Below, piece by piece: positions 8,334 through 22,206 of a stretch of DNA of 64,000 nt. Numbering within the stretch: position 1 is the stretch's first letter; each line of letters begins with the position of its first letter. The stretch comes from Urophycis tenuis (lineage: Eukaryota > Chordata > Actinopteri > Gadiformes > Phycidae): positions 22,155,455 through 22,219,454 of the forward strand of contig JAXIVH010000001.1 in the NCBI GenBank assembly GCA_036785325.1, in the 5' to 3' direction. The notes beneath the pieces were generated by a model. That model was given only the letters and a program-made list of their open reading frames with translations, searched no databases and was not told the origin of the DNA. Both the position numbers and the translations under genes were made by a program.

Positions 8334-11105
8334 GGGTAATTGTCTTCTTCCTCCAATATGTCAAGTGTAGGTTAAGGTTAGGGTAGATTTAGGGGTAGAG
8401 TTAGCAGTTAACCTTAACGTTAGGTTTGAAGTAAATGGGAGGGGTTGCGGTTAGGGTAAAGGTTAGGGCTGAGGTTAGGGTTAGGTATAAGGTTACGGTT
8501 TAGGGTTAAGGTTAGGGTTAAGGTTAGGGTTACGGTTAGGGCTAAGGTTAGGGCTAAGGTTAGAGTAAGGGTTAGGGTTAGCGTTACGGTTAGGGTAAGG
8601 TTAGGGTTAGGGTTAGAGGTTAGGGGTTAGGGGTTAGGGTTAAGATGAGGGCTGAGGTTAGGGTTAAGGTTAGGGCTGAGGTTAGGGTTAGGTTTAAGGT
8701 TAGGGATAAGGTTAGGGTTGGGGTTACGGCTGAGATTGGGGTTAAGGTTAGGGTTGAGGTTAGGGTTAGTGTTATGGATAAGGTTAGGTTAAGTGTTAGG
8801 GCCAAGGTTAGGGTTAAGGTTATGGTTAAGATTAGGGTTAGGGCTAGAATTAGGGTTAGGGCTAAGGTAAGGGGTTAGGGTTATGGCTGAGGTTAGGGTT
8901 AAGGTTAGGTTTGAGGTTAGTGTTAAGGTTAGGGCCAAGGTTAGGGTTAGGGTTAAGGTTAGGGTTAGGGCTAAGGTTAGGGTTAGGGTTATGGCTGAGG
9001 CTAGGGTTAGGGCTAAAGTTAGGGCAAAGGTTAGAGTAAGGGTTAGCGTTAGAGTTAGGGTAGGGTTAGTGTTGGAGGTTAGGGTAGGCTTAGAGTTAGA
9101 GTAGGGGTTAGGGTTAGAGTTAGAGTAGGGGTTAGGGTTAGTGTTAAGGCTAAGGTTAGGGGTTGAGGTTAGTGTTAAGATTAGGGCCAAGGTAAGGGTT
9201 AGTGTTAGGGTTGAGTTAGGGTTAGGGCTAAGGTTAGGCCTATGGTTAGGGTTGGGGTTGAGGTTATCCCTAGGGTTAGAGTTAGAGCTAGAGATTGAGG
9301 AAGGTAGAGTCAAGGTGAGACAGTCTGTACGGACTGAACTCACCCCCGCCGGATCGGGCTAGTACACTCTATCTCCCCCAACTCCCTCATTTCCATGAGG
9401 GAAGACAGGGGAGAAGAGATGGGAGGAGTATATATATTTAATATATATTTTTTTAGTAAATAAATACATCGAGAGACTCACCGCTGGAGTGGGTTTTAAT
9501 CTTTGTATTCAAGGTTGTTCCTCCTCTTTTGATTCCTCGCTGGTGGTGCGTCGTCTCCACCTAGTGGTCGTTTTGTGAAGAAGAGTTATAGAAATAGAAA
9601 TAGAAATACTCTATTGTTCCCAGGTTGGGAAATTGCATTAATAGGTAAGTAATAATAATAATAATAGGTAATTGCAATAGTTGGTAAGGTAATCTATATT
9701 TAATTATTTTATTTATATTTGTATATTTATTTAGTCTATTTATTTATTCATTTTTGTTTATTTATTTATTTAGATAAAGAGGATCACAGCTGGAGTGAGT
9801 TTTTAGTCTTTGTGTTAAAGGCTGGTTGCCTTCTTTTGATTCTTCAGTGGTGGTCCATCGCCTCCATCTAGTGTTCGTTTTGTGAATAACAGTTGGTAAG
9901 GTAATATAAATGGGTTGTGTAGAGAGCCCGTTCTTTCGATGGCCCTGGCTCGGTTAGGTTCGTTAGAGTTATCTCGATGACCCCCCCCCCACCTCATCCA
10001 ACGACTCGGTAGTTGAATAGGGGATCAAAGGCAGTTGCACTCGCCAATATCTAGTCATCCGCAGCTCTCTTTTCCCATATTACCAAGAATGAAGTAAAAC
10101 GAAATGGTTATCTGTCTTGTTGTGATATAACCGCTGATTTGGAGATATAGACTTGTTTTTCCTTTTCCCAAAGGTTTTCTTTGTTCCAAGATGAAGGTCA
10201 ATCTAGTTTGATTGAAGGTACTTCCAATGCATTGGTATATTTACTTATTTGAATAAAGACGAGTCACAGCTGGAGTGAGACTTTTCTTTTCCATTTCTAT
10301 TTTAGTATAAACGTGCTATCGAAATATTAGGACACGTCATCAGTAGTGGACCCTGGGATCATAGGGTGTTTCTGGCCATTGTCACTATACACCCTCACCC
10401 AAGGGAGGCCCCCCCGAGAGTGATCAATTCTCAAGGTGTGTCATTTCCGAAATGGAATTGGTATTGGGTTTAAGCTTTTTTAGGAGTGATCATTTGTTGA
10501 GGTAACGTCGAGGTAAGTAAAGGTAAGTAAAACACTTTTTAGGATACATTGTTTTGGTTATGGAGAGGAGGGGGCACATACTTACCCCCTGACCAGCACA
10601 AACCAGTTGTTAACACCGCTAGGTAGCCCTGGTTTGGCCAATCAGGGCCGGAGCTTGGTTCTTGTCCTCTGTTGGGTCCAGATGAACTAGCAGAAAACTG
10701 GGGTCACGAAGGACCGAGGCCAGCCGTGACAAAGCACTGCCTCCACGGTCCCCCAATGCAGCTATCCTCAGCGATGGGTGTCCAGACCTAGGAAAGACCA
10801 AGACCAGCCCCGACCAGCGGTGCCTTCCCAGTCGGTCCCAGGGTAGGAAAGGCCAAGGCCAGCCGCGACTAAGCACTGCCTCCCTGGCCCCTCCAGGACC
10901 CCATGCCGAACAGCCTGTTAATAACAATTCCTGTGCCCCATACACCGCGCGACTACAGCGATTGTGTAGGGAGTTGACCTTAGAGAAGACTCAATGGCTT
11001 ACTTTCCTCACCCAAAACAACAATTTCTTGGGGTAGTCTATTCTCGCCGTAGGTACTTCGGTAATGGGTTTTTTTGTGAAAAGTTTTCCGGATGAAATGC
11101 ATGCG
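8334..11105 (+). repeat. Macrosatellite unit 4 (2772 bp, short-tract class)
   Basis: Telomere-like tract 8447-9296. Markers m1-m10: G, short, T, alt, T, 5, C, G, C, A. Besides the 6-bp deletion it has a private 1-bp gain near 8868 (AAGGTAAGGGG), which breaks the otherwise perfect hexamer register. It also has AGGGTAAAGG near 8455 and GTGTTCG near 9872, inside the second CTCF-like motif. Confidence 0.97.
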
Positions 11106-13875
11106 GGGTAATTGTCTTCTTCCTCCAATATGTCAAGTGTAGGTTAAGGTTAGGGTAGATTTAGGGGTAGAGTTAGCAGTTAACCTTAACGTTAGGTTTG
11201 AAGTAAATGGGAGGGGTTGCGGTTAGGGTTAAGGTTAGGGCTGAGGTTAGGGTTAGGTATAAGGTTACGGTTTAGGGTTAAGGTTAGGGTTAAGGTTAGG
11301 GTTACGGTTAGGGCTAAGGTTAGGGCTAAGGTTAGAGTAAGGGTTAGGGTTAGCGTTACGGTTAGGGTAAGGTTAGGGTTAGGGTTAGAGGTTAGGGGTT
11401 AGGGGTTAGGGTTAAGATGAGGGCTGAGGTTAGGGTTAAGGTTAGGGCTGAGGTTAGGGTTAGGTTTAAGGTTAGGGATAAGGTTAGGGTTGGGGTTACG
11501 GCTGAGATTGGGGTTAAGGTTAGGGTTGAGGTTAGGGTTAGTGTTATGGATAAGGTTAGGTTAAGTGTTAGGGCCAAGGTTAGGGTTAAGGTTATGGTTA
11601 AGATTAGGGTTAGGGCTAGAATTAGGGTTAGGGCTAAGGTTAGGGTTAGGGTTATGGCTGAGGTTAGGGTTAAGGTTAGGTTTGAGGTTAGTGTTAAGGT
11701 TAGGGCCAAGGTTAGGGTTAGGGTTAAGGTTAGGGTTAGGGCTAAGGTTAGGGTTAGGGTTATGGCTGAGGCTAGGGTTAGGGCTAAAGTTAGGGCAAAG
11801 GTTAGAGTAAGGGTTAGCGTTAGAGTTAGGGTAGGGTTAGTGTTGGAGGTTAGGGTAGGCTTAGAGTTAGAGTAGGGGTTAGGGTTAGAGTTAGAGTAGG
11901 GGTTAGGGTTAGTGTTAAGGCTAAGGTTAGGGGTTGAGGTTAGTGTTAAGATTAGGGCCAAGGTAAGGGTTAGTGTTAGGGTTGAGTTAGGGTTAGGGCT
12001 AAGGTTAGGCCTATGGTTAGGGTTGGGGTTGAGGTTATCCCTAGGGTTAGAGTTAGAGCTAGAGATTGAGGAAGGTAGAGTCAAGGTGAGACAGTCTGTA
12101 CGGACTGAACTCACCCCCGCCGGATCGGGCTAGTACACTCTATCTCCCCCAACTCCCTCATTTCCATGAGGGAAGACAGGGGAGAAGAGATGGGAGGAGT
12201 ATATATATTTAATATATTTTGTTTTAGTAAATAAATACATCGAGAGACTCACCGCTGGAGTGGGTTTTAATCTTTGTATTCAAGGTTGTTCCTCCTCTTT
12301 TGATTCCTCGCTGGTGGTTCGTCGTCTCCACCTAGTGGTCGTTTTGTGAAGAAGAGTTATAGAAATAGAAATAGAAATACTCTATTGTTCCCAGGTTGGG
12401 AAATTGCATTAATAGGTAAGTAATAATAATAATAATAGGTAATTGCAATAGTTGGTAAGGTAATCTATATTTAATTTATTTATTTATATTTGTATATTTA
12501 TTTAGTCTATTTATTTATTCATTTTTGTTTATTTATTTATTTAGATAAAGAGGATCACAGCTGGAGTGAGTTTTTAGTCTTTGTGTTAAAGGCTGGTTGC
12601 CTTCTTTTGATTCTTCAGTGGTGGTCCATCGCCTCCATCTAGTGGTCGTTTTGTGAATAACAGTTGGTAAGGTAATATAAATGGGTTGTGTAGAGAGCCC
12701 GTTCTTTCGATGGCCCTGGCTCGGTTAGGTTCGTTAGAGTTATCTCGATGACCCCCCCCACCTCATCCAACGACTCGGTAGTTGAATAGGGGATCAAAGG
12801 CAGTTGCACTCGCCAATATCTAGTCATCCGCAGCTCTCTTTTCCCATATTACCAAGAATGAAGTAAAACGAAATGGTTATCTGTCTTGTTGTGATATAAC
12901 CGCTGATTTGGAGATATAGACTTGTTTTTCCTTTTCCCAAAGGTTTTCTTTGTTCCAAGATGAAGGTCAATCTAGTTTGATTGAAGGTACTTCCAATGCA
13001 TTGGTATATTTACTTATTTGAATAAAGACGAGTCACAGCTGGAGTGAGACTTTTCTTTTCCATTTCTATTTTAGTATAAACGTGCTATCGAAATATTAGG
13101 ACACGTCATCAGTAGTGGACCCTGGGATCATAGGGTGTTTCTGGCCATTGTCACTATACACCCTCACCCAAGGGAGGCCCCCCCGAGAGTGATCAATTCT
13201 CAAGGTGTGTCGTTTCCGAAATGGAATTGGTATTGGGTTTAAGCTTTTTTAGGAGTGATCATTTGTTGAGGTAACGTCGAGGTAAGTAAAGGTAAGTAAA
13301 ACACTTTTTTAGGATACATTGTTTTGGTTATGGAGAGGAGGGGGCACATACTTACCCCCTGACCAGCACAAACCAGTTGTTAACACCGCTAGGTAGCCCT
13401 GGTTTGGCCAATCAGGGCCGGAGCTTGGTTCTTGTCCTCTGTTGGGTCCAGATGAACTAGCAGAAAACTGGGGTCACGAAGGACCGAGGCCAGCCGTGAC
13501 AAAGCACTGCCTCCACGGTCCCCCAATGCAGCTATCCTCAGCGATGGGTGTCCAGACCTAGGAAAGACCAAGACCAGCCCCGACCAGCAGTGCCTTCCCA
13601 GTCGGTCCCAGGGTAGGAAAGGCCAAGGCCAGCCGCGACTAAGCACTGCCTCCCTGGCCCCTCCAGGACCCCATGCCGAACAGCCTGTTAATAACAATTC
13701 CTGTGCCCCATACACCGCGCGACTACAGAGATTGTGTAGGAAGTTGACCTTAGAGAAGACTCAATGGCTTACTTTCCTCACCCAAAACAACAATTTCTTG
13801 GGGTAGTCTATTCTCGCCGTAGGTACTTCGGTGATGGGTTTTTTTGTGAAAAGTTTTCCGGATGAAATGCATGCT
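11106..13875 (+). repeat. Macrosatellite unit 5 (2770 bp, short-tract class)
   Basis: Telomere-like tract 11219-12067. Markers m1-m10: G, short, T, std, T, 6, C, G, A, G. The poly-C run is contracted by two bases near 12751-12758. Private changes include GGTGGTTCGTCG near 12315, a G in the T-run near 12221, and CAGCAGTG near 13586. Confidence 0.97.
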
Positions 13876-16652
13876 GGGTAATTGTCTTCTTCCTCCAATA
13901 TGTCAAGTGTAGGTTAAGGTTAGGGTAGATTTAGGGGTAGAGTTAGCAGTTAACCTTAACGTTAGGTTTGAAGTAAATGGGAGGGTTTGCGGTTAGGGTT
14001 AAGGTTAGGGCTGAGGTTAGGGTTAGGTATAAGGTTACGGTTTAGGGTTAAGGTTAGGGTTAAGGTTAGGGTTACGGTTAGGGCTAAGGTTAGGGCTAAG
14101 GTTAGAGTAAGGGTTAGGGTTAGCGTTACGGTTAGGGTAAGGTTAGGGTTAGGGTTAGAGGTTAGGGGTTAGGGGTTAGGGTTAAGATGAGGGCTGAGGT
14201 TAGGGTTAAGGTTAGGGCTGAGGTTAGGGTTAGGTTTAAGGTTAGGGATAAGGTTAGGGTTGGGGTTACGGCTGAGATTGGGGTTAAGGTTAGGGTTGAG
14301 GTTAGGGTTAGTGTTATGGATAAGGTTAGGTTAAGTGTTAGGGCCAAGGTTAGGGTTAAGGTTATGGTTAAGATTAGGGTTAGGGCTAGAATTAGGGTTA
14401 GGGCTAAGGTTAGGGTTAGGGTTATGGCTGAGGTTAGGGTTAAGGTTAGGTTTGAGGTTAGTGTTAAGGTTAGGGCCAAGGTTAGGGTTAGGGTTAAGGT
14501 TAGGGTTAGGGCTAAGGTTAGGGTTAGGGTTATGGCTGAGGCTAGGGTTAGGGCTAAAGTTAAGGCAAAGGTTAGAGTTAGGGTAAGCGTTAGAGTTAGG
14601 GTAGGGTTAGTGTTGGAGGTTAGGGTAGGCTTAGGGTTAGAGTTAGAGTAGGGGTTAGGGTTAGAGTTAGAGTAGGGGTTAGGGTTAGTGTTAAGGCTAA
14701 GGTTAGGGGTTGAGGTTAGTGTTAAGATTAGGGCCAAGGTAAGGGTTAGTGTTAGGGTTGAGTTAGGGTTAGGGCTAAGGTTAGGCCTATGGTTAGGGTT
14801 GGGGTTGAGGTTATCCCTAGGGTTAGAGTTAGAGCTAGAGATTGAGGAAGGTAGAGTCAAGGTGAGACAGTCTGTACGGACTGAACTCACCCCCGCCGGA
14901 TCGGGCTAGTACACTCTATCTCCCCCAACTCCCTCATTTCCATGAGGGAAGACAGGGGAGAAGAGATGGGAGGAGTATATATATTTAATATATATTTTTT
15001 TAGTAAATAAATACATCGAGAGACTCACCGCTGGAGTGGGTTTTAATCTTTGTATTCAAGGTTGTTCCTCCTCTTTTGATTCCTCGCTGGTGGTGCGTCG
15101 TCTCCACCTAGTGGTCGTTTTGTGAAGAAGAGTTATAGAAATAGAAATAGAAATACTCTATTGTTCCCAGGTTGGGAAATTGCATTAATAGGTAAGTAAT
15201 AATAATAATAATAGGTAATTGCAATAGTTGGTAAGGTAATCTATATTTAATTTATTTATTTATATTTGTATATTTATTTAGTCTATTTATTTATTCATTT
15301 TTGTTTATTTATTTATTTAGATAAAGAGGATCACAGCTGGAGTGAGTTTTTAGTCTTTGTGTTAAAGGCTGGTTGCCTTCTTTTGATTCTTCAGTGGTGG
15401 TCCATCGCCTCCATCTAGTGGTCGTTTTGTGAATAACAGTTGGTAAGGTAATATAAATGGGTTGTGTAGAGAGCCCGTTCTTTCGATGGCCCTGGCTCGG
15501 TTAGGTTCGTTAGAGTTATCTCGATGACCCCCCCCCCACCTCATCCAACGACTCGGTAGTTGAATAGGGGATCAAAGGCAGTTGCACTCGCCAATATCTA
15601 GTCATCCGCAGCTCTCTTTTCCCATATTACCAAGAATGAAGTAAAACGAAATGGTTATCTGTCTTGTTGTGATATAACCGCTGATTTGGAGATATAGACT
15701 TGTTTTTCCTTTTCCCAAAGGTTTTCTTTGTTCCAAGATGAAGGTCAATCTAGTTTGATTGAAGGTACTTCCAATGCATTGGTATATTTACTTATTTGAA
15801 TAAAGACGAGTCACAGCTGGAGTGAGACTTTTCTTTTCCATTTCTATTTTAGTATAAACGTGCCATCGAAATATTAGGACACGTCATCAGTAGTGGACCC
15901 TGGGATCATAGGGTGTTTCTGGCCATTGTCACTATACACCCTCACCCAAGGGAGGCCCCCCCGAGAGTGATCAATTCTCAAGGTGTGTCGTTTCCGAAAT
16001 GGAATTGGTATTGGGTTTAAGCTTTTTTAGGAGTGATCATTTGTTGAGGTAACGTCGAGGTAAGTAAAGGTAAGTAAAACACTTTTTAGGATACATTGTT
16101 TTGGTTATGGAGAGGAGGGGGCACATACTTACCCCCTGACCAGCACAAACCAGTTGTTAACACCGCTAGGTAGCCCTGGTTTGGCCAATCAGGGCCGGAG
16201 CTTGGTTCTTGTCCTCTGTTGGGTCCAGATGAACTAGCAGAAAACTGGGGTCACGAAGGACCGAGGCCAGCCGTGACAAAGCACTGCCTCCACGGTCCCC
16301 CAATGCAGCTATCCTCAGCGATGGGTGTCCAGACCTACGAAAGACCAAGACCAGCCCCGACCAGCGGTGCCTTCCCAGTCGGTCCCAGGGTAGGAAAGGC
16401 CAAGGCCAGCCGCGACTAAGCACTGCCTCCCTGGCCCCTCCAGGACCCCATGCCGAACAGCCTGTTAATAACAATTCCTGTGCCCCATACACCGCGCGAC
16501 TACAGAGATTGTGTAGGAAGTTGACCTTAGAGAAGACTCAATGGCTTACTTTCCTCACCCAAAACAACAATTTCTTGGGGTAGTCTATTCTCGCCGTAGG
16601 TACTTCGGTGATGGGTTTTTTTGTGAAAAGTTTTCCGGATGAAATGCATGCT
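13876..16652 (+). repeat. Macrosatellite unit 6 (2777 bp)
   Basis: Telomere-like tract 13989-14843. Markers m1-m10: G, long, T, std, C, 5, C, C, A, G. It has m8-C without the m9-C/m10-A that accompany it in units 3, 10, 13, 18 and 21. This implies a crossover or conversion between offsets of about 2464 and 2632. Confidence 0.97.
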
Positions 16653-19429
16653 GGGTAATTGTCTTCTTCCTCCAATATGTCAAGTGTAGGTTAAGGTTAG
16701 GGTAGATTTAGGGGTAGAGTTAGCAGTTAACCTTAACGTTAGGTTTGAAGTAAATGGGAGGGGTTGCGGTTAGGGTTAAGGTTAGGGCTGAGGTTAGGGT
16801 TAGGTATAAGGTTACGGTTTAGGGTTAAGGTTAGGGTTAAGGTTAGGGTTACGGTTAGGGCTAAGGTTAGGGCTAAGGTTAGAGTAAGGGTTAAGGTTAG
16901 CGTTACGGTTAGGGTAAGGTTAGGGTTAGGGTTAGAGGTTAGGGGTTAGGGGTTAGGGTTAAGATGAGGGCTGAGGTTAGGGTTAAGGTTAGGGCTGAGG
17001 TTAGGGTTAGGTTTAAGGTTAGGGATAAGGTTAGGGTTGGGGTTACGGCTGAGATTGGGGTTAAGGTTAGGGTTGAGGTTAGGGTTAGTGTTATGGATAA
17101 GGTTAGGTTAAGTGTTAGGGCCAAGGTTAGGGTTAAGGTTATGGTTAAGATTAGGGTTAGGGCTAGAATTAGGGTTAGGGCTAAGGTTAGGGTTAGGGTT
17201 ATGGCTGAGGTTAGGGTTAAGGTTAGGTTTGAGGTTAGTGTTAAGGTTAGGGCCAAGGTTAGGGTTAGGGTTAAGGTTAGGGTTAGGGCTAAGGTTAGGG
17301 TTAGGGTTATGGCTGAGGCTAGGGTTAGGGCTAAAGTTAAGGCAAAGGTTAGAGTTAGGGTAAGCGTTAGAGTTAGGGTAGGGTTAGTGTTGGAGGTTAG
17401 GGTAGGCTTAGGGTTAGAGTTAGAGTAGGGGTTAGGGTTAGAGTTAGAGTAGGGGTTAGGGTTAGTGTTAAGGCTAAGGTTAGGGGTTGAGGTTAGTGTT
17501 AAGATTAGGGCCAAGGTAAGGGTTAGTGTTAGGGTTGAGTTAGGGTTAGGGCTAAGGTTAGGCCTATGGTTAGGGTTGGGGTTGAGGTTATCCCTAGGGT
17601 TAGAGTTAGAGCTAGAGATTGAGGAAGGTAGAGTCAAGGTGAGACAGTCTGTACGGACTGAACTCACCCCCGCCGGATCGGGCTAGTACACTCTATCTCC
17701 CCCAACTCCCTCATTTCCATGAGGGAAGACAGGGGAGAAGAGATGGGAGGAGTATATACATTTAATATATATTTTTTTAGTAAATAAATACATCGAGAGA
17801 CTCACCGCTGGAGTGGGTTTTAATCTTTGTATTCAAGGTTGTTCCTCCTCTTTTGATTCCTCGCTGGTGGTGCGTCGTCTCCACCTAGTGGTCGTTTTGT
17901 GAAGAAGAGTTATAGAAATAGAAATAGAAATACTCTATTGTTCCCAGGTTGGGAAATTGCATTAATAGGTAAGTAATAATAATAATAATAGGTAATTGCA
18001 ATAGTTGGTAAGGTAATCTATATTTAATTTATTTATTTATATTTGTATATTTATTTAGTCTATTTATTTATTCATTTTTGTTTATTTATTTATTTAGATA
18101 AAGAGGATCACAGCTGGAGTGAGTTTTTAGTCTTTGTGTTAAAGGCTGGTTGCCTTCTTTTGATTCTTCAGTGGTGGTCCATCGCCTCCATCTAGTGGTC
18201 GTTTTGTGAATAACAGTTGGTAAGGTAATATAAATGGGTTGTGTAGAGAGCCCGTTCTTTCGATGGCCCTGGCTCGGTTAGGTTCGTTAGAGTTATCTCG
18301 ATGACCCCCCCCCCACCTCATCCAACGACTCGTTAGTTGAATAGGGGATCAAAGGCAGTTGCACTCGCCAATATCTAGTCATCCGCAGCTCTCTTTTCCC
18401 ATATTACCAAGAATGAAGTAAAACGAAATGGTTATCTGTCTTGTTGTGATATAACCGCTGATTTGGAGATATAGACTTGTTTTTCCTTTTCCCAAAGGTT
18501 TTCTTTGTTCCAAGATGAAGGTCAATCTAGTTTGATTGAAGGTACTTCCAATGCATTGGTATATTTACTTATTTGAATAAAGACGAGTCACAGCTGGAGT
18601 GAGACTTTTCTTTTCCATTTCTATTTTAGTATAAACGTGCTATCGAAATATTAGGACACGTCATCAGTAGTGGACCCTGGGATCATAGGGTGTTTCTGGC
18701 CATTGTCACTATACACCCTCACCCAAGGGAGGCCCCCCCGAGAGTGATCAATTCTCAAGGTGTGTCGTTTCCGAAATGGAATTGGTATTGGGTTTAAGCT
18801 TTTTTAGGAGTGATCATTTGTTGAGGTAACGTCGAGGTAAGTAAAGGTAAGTAAAACACTTTTTAGGATACATTGTTTTGGTTATGGAGAGGAGGGGGCA
18901 CATACTTACCCCCTGACCAGCACAAACCAGTTGTTAACACCGCTAGGTAGCCCTGGTTTGGCCAATCAGGGCCGGAGCTTGGTTCTTGTCCTCTGTTGGG
19001 TCCAGATGAACTAGCAGAAAACTGGGGTCACGAAGGACCGAGGCCAGCCGTGACAAAGCACTGCCTCCACGGTCCCCCAATGCAGCTATCCTCAGCGATG
19101 GGTGTCCAGACCTAGGAAAGACCAAGACCAGCCCCGACCAGCGGTGCCTTCCCAGTCGGTCCCAGGGTAGGAAAGGCCAAGGCCAGCCGCGACTAAGCAC
19201 TGCCTCCCTGGCCCCTCCAGGACCCCATGCCGAACAGCCTGTTAATAACAATTCCTGTGCCCCATACACCGCGCGACTACAGAGATTGTGTAGGAAGTTG
19301 ACCTTAGAGAAGACTCAATGGCTTACTTTCCTCACCCAAAACAACAATTTCTTGGGGTAGTCTATTCTCGCCGTAGGTACTTCGGTGATGGGTTTTTTTG
19401 TGAAAAGTTTTCCGGATGAAATGCATGCT
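16653..19429 (+). repeat. Macrosatellite unit 7 (2777 bp)
   Basis: Telomere-like tract 16766-17620. Markers m1-m10: A, long, C, std, T, 5, C, G, A, G. It shares TATACATTTA (m3) and GACTCGTTAG near 18325 with units 10 and 13. Confidence 0.97.
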
Positions 19430-22206
19430 GGGTAATTGTCTTCTTCCTCCAATATGTCAAGTGTAGGTTAAGGTTAGGGTAGATTTAGGGGTAGAGTTAG
19501 CAGTTAACCTTAACGTTAGGTTTGAAGTAAATGGGAGGGGTTGCGGTTAGGGTTAAGGTTAGGGCTGAGGTTAGGGTTAGGTATAAGGTTACGGTTTAGG
19601 GTTAAGGTTAGGGTTAAGGTTAGGGTTACGGTTAGGGCTAAGGTTAGGGCTAAGGTTAGAGTAAGGGTTAAGGTTAGCGTTACGGTTAGGGTAAGGTTAG
19701 GGTTAGGGTTAGAGGTTAGGGGTTAGGGGTTAGGGTTAAGATGAGGGCTGAGGTTAGGGTTAAGGTTAGGGCTGAGGTTAGGGTTAGGTTTAAGGTTAGG
19801 GATAAGGTTAGGGTTGGGGTTACGGCTGAGATTGGGGTTAAGGTTAGGGTTGAGGTTAGGGTTAGTGTTATGGATAAGGTTAGGTTAAGTGTTAGGGCCA
19901 AGGTTAGGGTTAAGGTTATGGTTAAGATTAGGGTTAGGGCTAGAATTAGGGTTAGGGCTAAGGTTAGGGTTAGGGTTATGGCTGAGGTTAGGGTTAAGGT
20001 TAGGTTTGAGGTTAGTGTTAAGGTTAGGGCCAAGGTTAGGGTTAGGGTTAAGGTTAGGGTTAGGGCTAAGGTTAGGGTTAGGGTTATGGCTGAGGCTAGG
20101 GTTAGGGCTAAAGTTAAGGCAAAGGTTAGAGTTAGGGTAAGCGTTAGAGTTAGGGTAGGGTTAGTGTTGGAGGTTAGGGTAGGCTTAGGGTTAGAGTTAG
20201 AGTAGGGGTTAGGGTTAGAGTTAGAGTAGGGGTTAGGGTTAGTGTTAAGGCTAAGGTTAGGGGTTGAGGTTAGTGTTAAGATTAGGGCCAAGGTAAGGGT
20301 TAGTGTTAGGGTTGAGTTAGGGTTAGGGCTAAGGTTAGGCCTATGGTTAGGGTTGGGGTTGAGGTTATCCCTAGGGTTAGAGTTAGAGCTAGAGATTGAG
20401 GAAGGTAGAGTCAAGGTGAGACAGTCTGTACGGACTGAACTCACCCCCGCCGGATCGGGCTAGTACACTCTATCTCCCCCAACTCCCTCATTTCCATGAG
20501 GGAAGACAGGGGAGAAGAGATGGGAGGAGTATATATATTTAATATATATTTTTTTAGTAAATAAATACATCGAGAGACTCACCGCTGGAGTGGGTTTTAA
20601 TCTTTGTATTCAAGGTTGTTCCTCCTCTTTTGATTCCTCGCTGGTGGTGCGTCGTCTCCACCTAGTGGTCGTTTTGTGAAGAAGAGTTATAGAAATAGAA
20701 ATAGAAATACTCTATTGTTCCCAGGTTGGGAAATTGCATTAATAGGTAAGTAATAATAATAATAATAGGTAATTGCAATAGTTGGTAAGGTAATCTATAT
20801 TTAATTTATTTATTTATATTTGTATATTTATTTAGTCTATTTATTTATTCATTTTTGTTTATTTATTTATTTAGATAAAGAGGATCACAGCTGGAGTGAG
20901 TTTTTAGTCTTTGTGTTAAAGGCTGGTTGCCTTCTTTTGATTCTTCAGTGGTGGTCCATCGCCTCCATCTAGTGGTCGTTTTGTGAATAACAGTTGGTAA
21001 GGTAATATAAATGGGTTGTGTAGAGAGCCCGTTCTTTCGATGGCCCTGGCTCGGTTAGGTTCGTTAGAGTTATCTCGATGACCCCCCCCCCACCTCATCC
21101 AACGACTCGGTAGTTGAATAGGGGATCAAAGGCAGTTGCACTCGCCAATATCTAGTCATCCGCAGCTCTCTTTTCCCATATTACCAAGAATGAAGTAAAA
21201 CGAAATGGTTATCTGTCTTGTTGTGATATAACCGCTGATTTGGAGATATAGACTTGTTTTTCCTTTTCCCAAAGGTTTTCTTTGTTCCAAGATGAAGGTC
21301 AATCTAGTTTGATTGAAGGTACTTCCAATGCATTGGTATATTTACTTATTTGAATAAAGACGAGTCACAGCTGGAGTGAGACTTTTCTTTTCCATTTCTA
21401 TTTTAGTATAAACGTGCCATCGAAATATTAGGACACGTCATCAGTAGTGGACCCTGGGATCATAGGGTGTTTCTGGCCATTGTCACTATACACCCTCACC
21501 CAAGGGAGGCCCCCCCGAGAGTGATCAATTCTCAAGGTGTGTCGTTTCCGAAATGGAATTGGTATTGGGTTTAAGCTTTTTTAGGAGTGATCATTTGTTG
21601 AGGTAACGTCGAGGTAAGTAAAGGTAAGTAAAACACTTTTTAGGATACATTGTTTTGGTTATGGAGAGGAGGGGGCACATACTTACCCCCTGACCAGCAC
21701 AAACCAGTTGTTAACACCGCTAGGTAGCCCTGGTTTGGCCAATCAGGGCCGGAGCTTGGTTCTTGTCCTCTGTTGGGTCCAGATGAACTAGCAGAAAACT
21801 GGGGTCACGAAGGACCGAGGCCAGCCGTGACAAAGCACTGCCTCCACGGTCCCCCAATGCAGCTATCCTCAGCGATGGGTGTCCAGACCTAGGAAAGACC
21901 AAGACCAGCCCCGACCAGCGGTGCCTTCCCAGTCGGTCCCAGGGTAGGAAAGGCCAAGGCCAGCCGCGACTAAGCACTGCCTCCCTGGCCCCTCCAGGAC
22001 CCCATGCCGAACAGCCTGTTAATAACAATTCCTGTGCCCCATACACCGCGCAACTACAGAGATTGTGTAGGAAGTTGACCTTAGAGAAGACTCAATGGCT
22101 TACTTTCCTCACCCAAAACAACAATTTCTTGGGGTAGTCTATTCTCGCCGTAGGTACTTCGGTGATGGGTTTTTTTGTGAAAAGTTTTCCGGATGAAATG
22201 CATGCT
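19430..22206 (+). repeat. Macrosatellite unit 8 (2777 bp)
   Basis: Telomere-like tract 19543-20397. Markers m1-m10: A, long, T, std, C, 5, C, G, A, G. A private change, GCGCAACTAC near 22048, replaces GCGCGACTAC. Confidence 0.97.
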
